From an uncultured Fibrobacter sp. (lineage in GTDB: Bacteria > Fibrobacterota > Fibrobacteria > Fibrobacterales > Fibrobacteraceae), in the NCBI GenBank assembly GCA_946414075.1, contig CAMKNA010000021.1:1-39778 (forward strand): a DNA stretch of 39,778 nucleotides. The letters run 5' to 3'. Every line of letters begins with the position of its first letter. The stretch's first letter is position 1. The notes beneath the pieces are model-generated. The model saw only the letters and a list, made by a program, of their open reading frames with translations. It ran no database searches and was not told the origin of the DNA. The translations under genes were made by a program, and so were the position numbers. This document shows positions 16,766-23,679 of the stretch, in pieces.

Positions 16766-17227
16766 CTACTTCTTGTGCATTTCCCGACGGATGAGCGCAT
16801 CTTCGAAACGGCGCTTTTCGTCGTCGGTTTCTGGGACGACAGGGGCAATGGGGGTGGGCTTGCCGTTTTCGTCCAGGGCCACGAAAGTGATGTAGGCATG
16901 GCAGATATCATGGCATTCGGTCTTCTCCAGTGGGGTGCCCGTAACCTTGACGCCGATTTCCATGGAAGAACTGAAAACCCTGTTGATGGAGGCCTTGATG
17001 TCCAAAATGTAGCCCACTTCGGCGGGGTGAAAAAAGCGTACGCCGTCGATAGCTACAGTGGCCACCCGGTTTGTGCAATGCCTGCGGGCGGCGATGCAGG
17101 CCGCCTTGTCCAGAAGCCCCATCAGGTAACCGCCGAAGGCAATCCCGTAGGAATTGGTGTCGCCGGGATGGACAATGTCGTGGGTGACGGTAGCGGAATC
17201 CTGAACGGTTTTAGGTGTCTTTTCCAT
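16766..17227 (-). CDS. Acyl-CoA thioesterase, hotdog fold (YciA/BFIT-like)
   Basis: Hydrolyses acyl-CoA esters to free acid and CoA. This 153-residue protein has one hotdog domain: HPGDTNSYGIAFGGYLMGLLD contains the conserved GG and the catalytic Asp of the helix (in LLDKAACIAARRHC), followed by VAIDGVRFFHPAEVG, the usual substrate-channel strand, and SSMEIGVKVTG. The C-terminus is Glu/Arg-rich. The ATG at 17227 lies 5 nt after a TATATTTG promoter-like octamer; in-frame codons further upstream would overlap that promoter, so I reject the longer form. It is divergent from the RmlD-like gene, and the two regulatory regions overlap in 45 bp. Confidence 0.87.
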   Translation of the reverse strand: MEKTPKTVQDSATVTHDIVHPGDTNSYGIAFGGYLMGLLDKAACIAARRHCTNRVATVAIDGVRFFHPAEVGYILDIKASINRVFSSSMEIGVKVTGTPLEKTECHDICHAYITFVALDENGKPTPIAPVVPETDDEKRRFEDALIRREMHKK

Positions 17228-17232
17228 GCTCG

Positions 17233-17263
17233 CAAATATAGATTTTTGTAAATTGCGGTCAAA
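17233..17263 (-). promoter_or_regulatory. Bacteroidetes-type promoter TTTG-N19-TATATTTG
   Basis: On the minus strand, TTTG (17263-17260), 19 nt, and TATATTTG (17240-17233) match both halves of the Bacteroidetes consensus (TTTG near -33 and TANNTTTG near -7). The octamer ends 5 nt before the thioesterase ATG. It is the best-formed promoter in the window. It lies inside the 45-bp gap shared with the divergent rmlD-like gene. Confidence 0.7.
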
Positions 17264-17272
17264 GAGGTTTTT

Positions 17273-18193
17273 ATGAAAGTTTTTGTGACAGGTGTTGCGG
17301 GCCAGCTTGGCCATGATGTGATGAACGAGCTTGCAAAGCGTGGCTGCGAGGGCGTCGGGAGCGACATTGCTCCTGCATACGCTGGTGTGCAGGACGGCTC
17401 CCCTGTAACGGAAATGCCCTACGAACCGCTAGACATTACAGATGCGGTGGCGGTAGGGAATGTCTTGACCCGAGTGAAACCGGATGTCGTCGTCCATTGC
17501 GCCGCCTGGACCGCCGTGGACCTGGCCGAAGACGAGGATAAACGAGAAAAGGTTTTTGCCATCAATGCCCGCGGCACAGAGAACATCGCCAAGGCCTGTA
17601 AACAAATTAATGCCAAGATGGTCTATATTAGTACGGACTATGTCTTTGATGGTCAGGGCACGGAACCTTGGAAACCCGACTGCAAGGATTACAAACCGCT
17701 AAATGTCTATGGGCAGTCCAAGCTGGAAGGGGAGCTGGCTGTTAGCGGCCTGCTGGAAAAATACTTCATTGTCCGCATCGCCTGGGTGTTCGGACTCAAC
17801 GGCAAGAACTTTATCAAGACCATGCTGAATGTTGGCAAGACCCACGATAGCGTTCGTGTGGTGAACGACCAGATTGGAACTCCCACTTACACCTACGACC
17901 TGTCCAGACTTCTGGTGGACATGATCGAGACGGAAAAGTATGGCTATTACCACGCTACCAACGAGGGCGGGTTTATTAGCTGGTTCGACTTTACCAAGGA
18001 AATTTATCGTCAGGCAGGGCTTTCGACCCAGGTGAATCCCGTGACTACGGCAGAATACGGTCTAAGCAAGGCTGCACGCCCCTTCAATAGCCGTCTGGAC
18101 AAGTCTAAGCTGGTGGAAGCAGGCTTCAAACCGCTCCCCACCTGGCAAGACGCGCTGAGTAGGTATTTAAAGGAAATAAACTTTGGTGTGTAA
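17273..18193 (+). CDS. dTDP-4-dehydrorhamnose reductase-like protein (RmlD/RfbD)
   Basis: RmlD reduces dTDP-4-keto-L-rhamnose to dTDP-L-rhamnose, the last step of rhamnose donor synthesis for surface polysaccharides. The 306-residue protein has the Rossmann motif GVAGQLG (7-13), the LDITD and VVVHCAAWTAVD segments typical of RmlD, STDYVFDG (120-127) and the catalytic YxxxK (Y146, K150 in NVYGQSK). WVFGLNGKNFIKTM and the C-terminal RPFNSRLDKSKL region also fit. No rmlABC neighbours are here, so a relative acting on another nucleotide sugar is possible. An AGAGG ribosome-binding site precedes the ATG. Confidence 0.88.
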   Translation: MKVFVTGVAGQLGHDVMNELAKRGCEGVGSDIAPAYAGVQDGSPVTEMPYEPLDITDAVAVGNVLTRVKPDVVVHCAAWTAVDLAEDEDKREKVFAINARGTENIAKACKQINAKMVYISTDYVFDGQGTEPWKPDCKDYKPLNVYGQSKLEGELAVSGLLEKYFIVRIAWVFGLNGKNFIKTMLNVGKTHDSVRVVNDQIGTPTYTYDLSRLLVDMIETEKYGYYHATNEGGFISWFDFTKEIYRQAGLSTQVNPVTTAEYGLSKAARPFNSRLDKSKLVEAGFKPLPTWQDALSRYLKEINFGV

Positions 18194-18251
18194 TGTGGAA
18201 TGTGTAGTGTGAAGTGGATAATTCCACACCGCACATCCCACACTTCACATT
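18192..18251. terminator. Long imperfect inverted repeat between convergent genes
   Basis: Arms of about 27-30 nt (AATGTGGAATGTG... and ...CACTTCACATT) surround a loop at TAA (18219-18221) and pair with several mismatches. It fills the gap between the convergent rmlD-like and argS genes, so a two-way terminator is plausible, although long T-runs are missing. The arms are built from TGTGGAATGTG-like units also seen at 23646-23679. Confidence 0.5.
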
Positions 18252-18260
18252 GTTATATCG

Positions 18261-19994
18261 CTACATCTGCCTGATGGGGAAGAGTCCCAGCAGGTCGAGT
18301 ACGTTTTCCAGCACGATCTGCGTGGCCTGAACCAGGAACAGGCGGGACTTTTCTTCGGCGCTGCCCAGCACACGGTCTTCGTGGATGAATTTGTGGGCTG
18401 CTTCTGCGATTTCCAGGGCGTACTGGGCGAGAACGCTCGGTTCATCACCGGCGACAGCATCCAGAATCTTTCCACCTTTCTTGGCAAGCAGATTGATAAG
18501 GCTGTAGGCGGCATCGTCAGTGAGTTCGGCGAAGTTGACGCTTGCGATTCCTGCGGCAAGGTCTGCGCGATCCAGGCCGGCCTTGCGCATAATGCTGCAA
18601 AGGCGCACATGGGCATTCTGCACATACGGACCGGTATCGCCTTCGAAACTCATCACGGCATCCCAATCAAAACGCACATCCTTCAGGCGGCTATTTTTCA
18701 AGTCGTTGAAGGTGAGCGCGGAAATACCAATCTGACGAGCGATGAGTTCCTTGTTTTCCAGATCTGGATTCTTTTCATCGATGAATTCGAGAATCTTCTT
18801 CTGGGCGGCTTCAATCACGTCGCGGAGCAGGCTTGCGGTACCCGTGCGGGTCTTGCCCTTTTCCCACTTGCCGTCTACCAGCTGCAAGATCACGCCGAAC
18901 GGAATGTGGTACATGTCCTTGTACCACTCGCGTCCCATCTTCTTCAAGACATGGAAAACCTGCTTGAAGTGGAGAGCCTGTCCCAGGTCCACTACATAAA
19001 GGCACTTGTCAAAGTTGTATTCCTTCTTGCGGTAGCAGGCGGCGGCCAGGTCGCGGGTGGCGTACAAGGTAGAACCGTCACTCTTGCGAATCAGGCAGGG
19101 GTTCAGGTCGAATTCGTCGAGCATCACCACGTCCAAATCCTGGCTTTTCACCATCAAATTCTTTTCGCGGAGTTCGTCGAGAATTGCCGGAATCTTGTCT
19201 TCGAAGAACGATTCGCCGGTGTAGTGGTCAAAGCCCACGCCCATCATGTCGTAGATGCGCATGAGTTCCTTGAGCGTTGCGGCACGGAAGGCGGTCCAGA
19301 GCTTGCGGTAGAATTCGTCGCCCTGTTCAAGCTTCGTGAACGCAGCGCGTGCTTCGTCTTCGAGACCCGGCTCTTCTTTGCTGGCCTTGGAGAAGGCGGC
19401 GTAAAGGATGTTCAGTTCTTTCACGGTGAGGCTGTCCAGCGTGGCGTCGTCTGTGGGACGCTTTTCGCGCAGGTACATCACGATGAGCTTGCCGAAAGCG
19501 GTTCCCCAGTCACCCAGGTGGTTGATCCTTTCCACCTTGTAGCCGGCGGCCTTGTAGATGCGGGAAAGGGAGTTTCCGATCATCGTGGAACGCAGGTGAT
19601 GGAAGGCTAGTTCCTTGCCGATATTGGGGGAGCTAAAGTCAATGCAGACCACCTTGCCGTTCGGTTCGGCGTGACCATATTCCAAGCCCTTCGCTGCGAT
19701 TTCTTCGAGAGTGGACTTGGCAAGGAAGCTGCGGTCGATAAAAAAGTTCAGGTAACCGTTCACGGCTTCCACCTTCGAAAGACCGGCCGGGAGCTTCACC
19801 TGGGCGGCCAAGTCTTCGGCGATCATCTTCGGGGCCTTGCGCATCACCTTGGCCAGCGAGAAGCATGGAATGGTGAAGTTGCCGTGGGTGGTGTCAGGCG
19901 GCACGGAGATAAGCTTGAGGGCGGCTTCCTTTTCGAAGGAACCGGTAGCGGCCAGCGCTTCTGCGATTTCTTGCTCAAACGAGTTCATTTTCAT
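18261..19994 (-). CDS. argS: Arginyl-tRNA synthetase
   Basis: Charges tRNA-Arg with arginine. The 577-residue class I synthetase has the N-terminal additional domain (tRNA D-loop recognition), the catalytic entry motif SPNIGKELAFHHLRST (122-137), the INHLGDWGTAFGKL segment, and the DALR anticodon-binding domain beginning near SFEGDTGPYVQNAHVR. The usual HVGH of the HIGH box reads AFHH. The KMSKS region is also diverged (GKTRTGTASLL). The ATG at 19994 lies inside the 3' end of rsfS (20-nt overlap) and has GAAGG just upstream; an ATG two codons on is the alternative. It is the last gene of the LytR_C-rsfS-argS unit. Confidence 0.94.
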   Translation of the reverse strand: MKMNSFEQEIAEALAATGSFEKEAALKLISVPPDTTHGNFTIPCFSLAKVMRKAPKMIAEDLAAQVKLPAGLSKVEAVNGYLNFFIDRSFLAKSTLEEIAAKGLEYGHAEPNGKVVCIDFSSPNIGKELAFHHLRSTMIGNSLSRIYKAAGYKVERINHLGDWGTAFGKLIVMYLREKRPTDDATLDSLTVKELNILYAAFSKASKEEPGLEDEARAAFTKLEQGDEFYRKLWTAFRAATLKELMRIYDMMGVGFDHYTGESFFEDKIPAILDELREKNLMVKSQDLDVVMLDEFDLNPCLIRKSDGSTLYATRDLAAACYRKKEYNFDKCLYVVDLGQALHFKQVFHVLKKMGREWYKDMYHIPFGVILQLVDGKWEKGKTRTGTASLLRDVIEAAQKKILEFIDEKNPDLENKELIARQIGISALTFNDLKNSRLKDVRFDWDAVMSFEGDTGPYVQNAHVRLCSIMRKAGLDRADLAAGIASVNFAELTDDAAYSLINLLAKKGGKILDAVAGDEPSVLAQYALEIAEAAHKFIHEDRVLGSAEEKSRLFLVQATQIVLENVLDLLGLFPIRQM

Positions 19995-20388
19995 CGGCCT
20001 TCTTGTCGGTGGTCTTTATAAAGTCGTTTTCATCGAGATCCATTATCTTACCGTCGGCGTACAGGCGGTCCAGAGAAATCTCGTTTCGCTTTTCTTCTTC
20101 GAACAGGTGAATCATCAGGTCGAGACCAGCATCGAACACGGCCCAACGCACGCCTTCCTTATATTCTACACCCAGGTTGGGGAGCTTGTTAGCCTTGAAT
20201 TCCTTGCGCAGTTCGTTTAGAATGGCTTGCATTTGGGCTTCACTTTCGCAGGTGGCCACTAAAAAGAAGTCGGTAACATCTTTGATGCCACGGAGATCTA
20301 TCAACTGCACATTCTGGGCACGCAGTTCAAACAGAATGCTTGCGCCCATCTTTATGGATTCAGGCAGGTCTTGCGCCTTAGTTGTCAT
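19975..20388 (-). CDS. rsfS: Ribosomal silencing factor RsfS
   Basis: RsfS (YbeB/DUF143, Iojap family) binds ribosomal protein uL14 and blocks subunit joining when nutrients are short. The 137-residue protein has the family pattern VQLIDLRGIKDVTDFFLVATCESEAQMQAI and the later GVRWAVFDAGLDLMIHLFEEE, with Trp and Asp at the usual places. A Lys/Asp-rich tail follows. It overlaps the upstream LytR_C lipoprotein gene by 11 nt and the downstream argS by 20 nt. The link of LytR-family and rsfS genes is known from other phyla. Confidence 0.93.
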   Translation of the reverse strand: MTTKAQDLPESIKMGASILFELRAQNVQLIDLRGIKDVTDFFLVATCESEAQMQAILNELRKEFKANKLPNLGVEYKEGVRWAVFDAGLDLMIHLFEEEKRNEISLDRLYADGKIMDLDENDFIKTTDKKADENELV

Positions 20389-20806
20389 CTTTTTCTCCCT
20401 GTTCGGGTTCTATGATTTGTAAAAAGTCCTTTCCGATGTAGATGGATGCATCTACCACGGCACGCTTGCTTATAATGGTCATTACATTCTCGGTCTTGAG
20501 GGCGCGTGCCAGAGCTTTTGCTCCTTCCCATTCCGGATTGCGGAGCACCAGGATGGTCTCGTCGTAATTTTGCAGACGGTCGTTGCGATAGCTTACCACA
20601 TCAAAGCCGTTTTCTCGCAGGTATGCCCGCATCTTGGCGGCTGCGCCCTGCATTCCGCAACTGTTCAATACTTCGATATCGCCTTTGTAATGGCGCACAG
20701 GTTGCACTTCCGCTACGACCTTTTCTTCCTTGCAACCACAAAGACACTGTGCTGCAATGAATAGCAACACTGTTAAAGGAATGGCGGTTTGAACCCGGGA
20801 AATCAT
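20378..20806 (-). CDS. Lipoprotein with LytR C-terminal (LytR_C) domain
   Basis: A 142-residue protein with a signal peptide ending at a lipobox-like LCGC (C25), so it is probably anchored to a membrane by lipid. The mature part begins around GDIEVLNSCGMQGAAAKMRAYL, the typical start of the LytR_C fold (a short alpha/beta domain), followed by GFDVV and TILVLRNPEWEGAKALARAL. This domain often follows LytR-CpsA-Psr catalytic domains; here it stands alone, so no transferase activity is expected. It leads the unit with rsfS and argS. A TAAATTTG octamer ends 5 nt before the ATG. Confidence 0.75.
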   Translation of the reverse strand: MISRVQTAIPLTVLLFIAAQCLCGCKEEKVVAEVQPVRHYKGDIEVLNSCGMQGAAAKMRAYLRENGFDVVSYRNDRLQNYDETILVLRNPEWEGAKALARALKTENVMTIISKRAVVDASIYIGKDFLQIIEPEQGEKDDN

Positions 20807-20811
20807 TGTCC

Positions 20812-20819
20812 CAAATTTA
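20812..20819 (-). promoter_or_regulatory. Promoter-like octamer TAAATTTG before the LytR_C gene
   Basis: An exact TANNTTTG on the minus strand, with 5 nt (GGACA) between it and the ATG at 20806. It lies in the 37-bp gap after the upstream exported-protein gene. Confidence 0.5.
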
Positions 20820-20843
20820 GAAATAATCTGGGCAGGCGTATTG

Positions 20844-21416
20844 CTATCTACAGTAATAGGGCTCGCTCCATACGGGACAGCGTCCGTATCGGTGACGCCA
20901 GGGACCGTAAGCCTTCATGGCGTCATTCTCATTCACAAGCATCAGGCGAAGTGAAGTGTTGTTGGTGGGCCTGTATTCCAGTTCGACTCCAGGCATCACG
21001 AACTGAACATTTCCCTGTTGTATGTCTTCTCGGGCTATGGACTTGGGCCCATTCCAATGCGCATACAGCGGCATCCACAATCCCAAATCTGCATATAGGC
21101 GAAGTTCCGGTGTGAACTCGTATGCCAGGTGGGCCAGGTAGCTCTGCTGGCTAAAGCTTCCCCAGGGGCTGGAAAAGAAACTGACGGAGTAGGTATACGA
21201 TACGCTCAAGGCTGGGTCTACGGGGTGACGGCGTAGTAGACGGTTCGGGTCGAAATACTCATTGTTCCAGGGAATGCCGCTGGTCTCGTAAATATAGACG
21301 GTGTCAACGATGGTGTCGGGCGATGCAGTTGTAGCCACGGCTGAATCGATTTTTGCAGGTGGTTCAGCAAGAACGACTGCTGCCAAAGATAGCATCAGAA
21401 AAAACACTAATCGCAT
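20844..21416 (-). CDS. Exported protein, probable outer-membrane-associated, unknown function
   Basis: A 190-residue protein with a clear signal peptide (MRLVFFLMLSLAAVVLA, residues 1-17). The mature part has a Ser/Thr-rich linker, then many short amphipathic strands rich in Tyr, Trp and Phe (LSVSYTYSVSFFSSPWG, YLAHLAYEF, LRLYADLGLWMPLY, SLRLMLVNE), which suggests a small beta-barrel or beta-sandwich of the outer membrane. No known family recognised. The start at 21416 is preferred over an in-frame ATG ten codons upstream because the signal peptide and a promoter-like octamer (21421-21428) are then placed normally. Confidence 0.65.
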   Translation of the reverse strand: MRLVFFLMLSLAAVVLAEPPAKIDSAVATTASPDTIVDTVYIYETSGIPWNNEYFDPNRLLRRHPVDPALSVSYTYSVSFFSSPWGSFSQQSYLAHLAYEFTPELRLYADLGLWMPLYAHWNGPKSIAREDIQQGNVQFVMPGVELEYRPTNNTSLRLMLVNENDAMKAYGPWRHRYGRCPVWSEPYYCR

Positions 21417-21420
21417 ATCA

Positions 21421-21428
21421 CGAATATA
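21421..21428 (-). promoter_or_regulatory. Promoter-like octamer TATATTCG
   Basis: It matches TANNTTTG at 7 of 8 positions, in the 33-bp gap after panD, 4 nt before the ATG of the exported-protein gene. Confidence 0.4.
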
Positions 21429-21449
21429 GTTTTTAAACGATGGCAAGTG

Positions 21450-21797
21450 TTATACGATTTCGTTCTTGCCGTTTACGTGGATTACGGTGGGCTTCCACGA
21501 TTTGGCTTCGGCTTCGCTCATGCTAGCATAGGCCACGATAATCACCAGGTCACCGGGCTGCACAAGTCTTGCGGCTGCACCGTTCAGGCAAATGACGCCG
21601 GAACCAGCAGGCCCTTCAATGACATAGGTTTCAAGCCTGTTTCCGTTGTTCACATCCAACACTCCGACCTTTTCGTAGGGGAGAATGTGGGCCGCATCCA
21701 TCAGGTCGCGGGCAATAGTGATGGAACCCTCGTAGTTGAGGTTGGCATCGGTGACGGTGGCACGGTGGATTTTGCTTTTGAGTAATTCCAGCTGCAT
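21450..21797 (-). CDS. panD: Aspartate 1-decarboxylase
   Basis: Makes beta-alanine from L-aspartate for pantothenate/CoA synthesis. The 115-residue proenzyme self-cleaves between G24 and S25 (in YEGSITI) to form the pyruvoyl cofactor on the new alpha-chain N-terminus. Other family segments are [17 protein letters not shown]58 (ETYVI), the [17 protein letters not shown] loop and a closing VIIVAYA strand. It starts 10 nt after the acidic exported-protein gene and is likely co-transcribed with it. No panB or panC is in the window. Confidence 0.96.
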   Translation of the reverse strand: MQLELLKSKIHRATVTDANLNYEGSITIARDLMDAAHILPYEKVGVLDVNNGNRLETYVIEGPAGSGVICLNGAAARLVQPGDLVIIVAYASMSEAEAKSWKPTVIHVNGKNEIV

Positions 21798-21807
21798 GAT
21801 GAGAAGC

Positions 21808-22536
21808 TTAGAACTTCATCTGGAGGATTCCGGCTACGCCCTTGTCAGGTGTGGGGAGAACGCCGAAACTGAACCTGTTGGCATCGGGGTTGCTGTCCCA
21901 CTGGGTGTCGAAGAAAGCGTCGGCAAACGACCAGATGTGAGCGCCGACCACGGGGAGCAGGAAATAGAACCAGTTGGAACTGCCGTCCATGGCCATGTAT
22001 ACGGTGGCTCCGACTCCTCCGACCCAAAGGGCATCCATCCAGATGGCCTTCATTGTCTTTCCGGTCTTCCACTGGTAGAAGCTGGGGAGAAGTAGGGAGA
22101 CATAGGCGTAGGCCTGGTCTCCGGAACGGTTGCGGTAAGAACGGTCGATGTCAGCGTCTTCCATGCCAGCGGATCGTTCGTCAAGCCATTGTTCTTCGCT
22201 GACGCCGAGTTTTTCCCAGGGCCGCTGCAGGTACTCGGAAAGGCGTACTCCCAGTTCGACCAGGTGTGTCAGTTTTTCACGAGAGATGCCTTCTTCCTTA
22301 GCCTGCTGGAACTCCCATTGGGTAAGTCCCATTTCTTCGTACTTGAAACCTTCCCACTGGTCTCCGCTTGCGGTTGCACTTCCGACGGATTCATCGGAAT
22401 CTTCGTCGGTGGACTCGTCCGCGGAGAGACTGGATTCGTCGCTGGCATCGCTGGACATATCGTCATCGTCAAACTGAGCGAAAGCCACAGAGCCCGCTAT
22501 CAGTATCATCGACACAACTTTCCACCACTTTGCCAT
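21808..22536 (-). CDS. Exported protein with acidic Asp/Ser/Glu-rich segment, unknown function
   Basis: A 242-residue protein with a signal peptide (residues 1-20, ending AFAQ). Residues 22-57 are almost wholly Asp, Ser and Glu, a disordered acidic stretch. A helical region (about 65-130) with repeated [13 protein letters not shown] / LGVSEEQW motifs follows, recalling short Trp-containing helical repeats. The C-terminal part has hydrophobic stretches ([20 protein letters not shown] and [14 protein letters not shown]) that may insert in a membrane, and ends in Phe as many outer-membrane proteins do. No family recognised. It lies just downstream of tRNA-Leu, with AAGAGG before the ATG, and could be read from the same promoter. 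Confidence 0.65.
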   Translation of the reverse strand: MAKWWKVVSMILIAGSVAFAQFDDDDMSSDASDESSLSADESTDEDSDESVGSATASGDQWEGFKYEEMGLTQWEFQQAKEEGISREKLTHLVELGVRLSEYLQRPWEKLGVSEEQWLDERSAGMEDADIDRSYRNRSGDQAYAYVSLLLPSFYQWKTGKTMKAIWMDALWVGGVGATVYMAMDGSSNWFYFLLPVVGAHIWSFADAFFDTQWDSNPDANRFSFGVLPTPDKGVAGILQMKF

Positions 22537-22563
22537 TCTGACCTCTTAATTCCATTCCTTTTA

Positions 22564-22647
22564 TGCCGGGGGAGGGAATCGAACCCTCACACTCTCGCGA
22601 GTACCGGATTTTGAGTCCGGCGCGTCTACCAATTTCACCACCCCGGC
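22564..22647 (-). tRNA. tRNA-Leu (anticodon CAA)
   Basis: An 84-nt class II tRNA. The acceptor stem GCCGGGG pairs with CCCCGGC and the discriminator is A; CCA is not encoded (TAA follows). The anticodon stem CCGGA/TCCGG closes the loop CTCAAAA with anticodon CAA (22613-22611), reading UUG. The long variable arm (TACTCGCGAGAGTGT region) and GGTTCGATTCC T-loop are as expected. A TATATTTG octamer lies 14 nt upstream of the 5' end. Confidence 0.97.
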
Positions 22648-22660
22648 GAGGGTGTTAGCC

Positions 22661-22668
22661 CAAATATA
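22661..22668 (-). promoter_or_regulatory. Promoter-like octamer TATATTTG before tRNA-Leu
   Basis: An exact TANNTTTG on the minus strand, 13 nt before the mature tRNA 5' end. The position suits a promoter giving a short 5' leader removed by RNase P. Because it precedes an RNA gene, it argues that the motif is a promoter element rather than a translation signal. Confidence 0.55.
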
Positions 22669-22727
22669 GAACACTTTGGGTCGTTTTGTAAGAGAATTCC
22701 ATAAAAAATGCGTTTTTTAAAGGAAAA

Positions 22728-23642
22728 TCACTTTTTTTGCACGGCCTGGAAATCCATCTTCAGGGGTGCCAATTTTTGTGCCCCGAAATCGATGGCGGCT
22801 TCCTTGGAAGGAAATTTTCCTGTCTGGACCAGGAATAGCGTTCGGGATTCTCCGATTCTTGTTTCGATACGGCTTTCCAGCCCCTGCTTTTGCATATTCT
22901 CGGCAAGGAGCTTGGCATTTGCCTCCACGCCGAAGGCGCCCAGCTGTAGTGTCCAGTAGGGGGCGTTGTCCGGAAGTTTGGCTTCTGGCTTTGTTGCCTG
23001 CTGGGGGGCAGGCTGTGCTATAGGCTTTGGAGTGGGCTTCGGTTCAGGCTGAGTGACCGGTTTTGGCTCGGATTTTGGGGCTGGGGGAGGCTCGACCACG
23101 GGGGCCGGTGCGGTCGCCTGCGGGATGTTTTTTTGAGAGACTCGGTAGAAACTGGAATCCTTGACGGTCCTGCATTTTGCGTCAAGCTCCTGGTGCGGTT
23201 CGCGGGAGAGCACGGCGGAGCATACCTTTTGCAGGACTACGGCCTGCTCCAGCTTGGAATTGTCGATAGCTTGGATCAGAATTTCGGCGGCCCGGGCATT
23301 TTTACCCATGTATAGCATGAACTGGGCCTTGGTCAGGAGCATTTCAGAATAGACCGGCCTTTCAGGAGAGGTGGTGCTGATAAGGCTGTCAAGGCGATGG
23401 CCTGCCACCTTGAACAGCTTGGCGTTTCCGGTTTGCGATAGGGCCAGGATATCCCACAGATAGCATTCGGCACGGGCTGAATCGGGTTCCTTGGGACAGG
23501 AAACTTCGTAGGTGGTGGCTGCTTCTTGCCAGTTGCCTGTAACATAGGCCTTATGGGCGTCGGCAAGGGTTTGTGCAAATGAATTTGTACTTAAAAATGC
23601 GGATAAGATAATCGCAGCCGTACAGGCATTCTTGAATTTCAT
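22728..23642 (-). CDS. SPOR-domain exported protein
   Basis: A 304-residue periplasmic protein. It has a signal peptide (residues 1-23, ending SFAQ), a helical region with TPR-like character (about 25-165), a Pro/Lys/Glu-rich linker (about 172-220) with repeated PKP/PAP units, and a C-terminal SPOR domain starting at YWTLQLGAFGVEANAKLLA. SPOR domains bind peptidoglycan stripped of stem peptides at division sites, so a role in septal wall processing is likely. In-frame codons upstream of the ATG at 23642 fall in a TGTGGAATGTG repeat, so I exclude them. The gene starts 37 nt after miaB and may share its transcript. Confidence 0.85.
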   Translation of the reverse strand: MKFKNACTAAIILSAFLSTNSFAQTLADAHKAYVTGNWQEAATTYEVSCPKEPDSARAECYLWDILALSQTGNAKLFKVAGHRLDSLISTTSPERPVYSEMLLTKAQFMLYMGKNARAAEILIQAIDNSKLEQAVVLQKVCSAVLSREPHQELDAKCRTVKDSSFYRVSQKNIPQATAPAPVVEPPPAPKSEPKPVTQPEPKPTPKPIAQPAPQQATKPEAKLPDNAPYWTLQLGAFGVEANAKLLAENMQKQGLESRIETRIGESRTLFLVQTGKFPSKEAAIDFGAQKLAPLKMDFQAVQKK

Positions 23643-23645
23643 TTT

Positions 23646-23679
23646 AACTTCCACATTCCACATTTGTCACATTCCACAC
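23646..23679. repeat. Short tandem TTCCACATT-type repeats between miaB and the SPOR gene
   Basis: Three units of the type TTCCACA(TT) lie in tandem in this 37-bp gap. The same units, in inverted order, build the hairpin at 18192-18251. This suggests a small dispersed intergenic repeat rather than coding sequence. Confidence 0.5.

Noticed and set aside
20844..21416. Assigning the exported protein to a named outer-membrane family
   Set aside because: The beta-strand pattern is suggestive, but no family motif could be recognised.
22702..22717. AAAAAA-TGCG-TTTTTT as a terminator of the SPOR gene
   Set aside because: The stem has only A-T pairs and would be unstable; it may be chance in an AT-rich gap.
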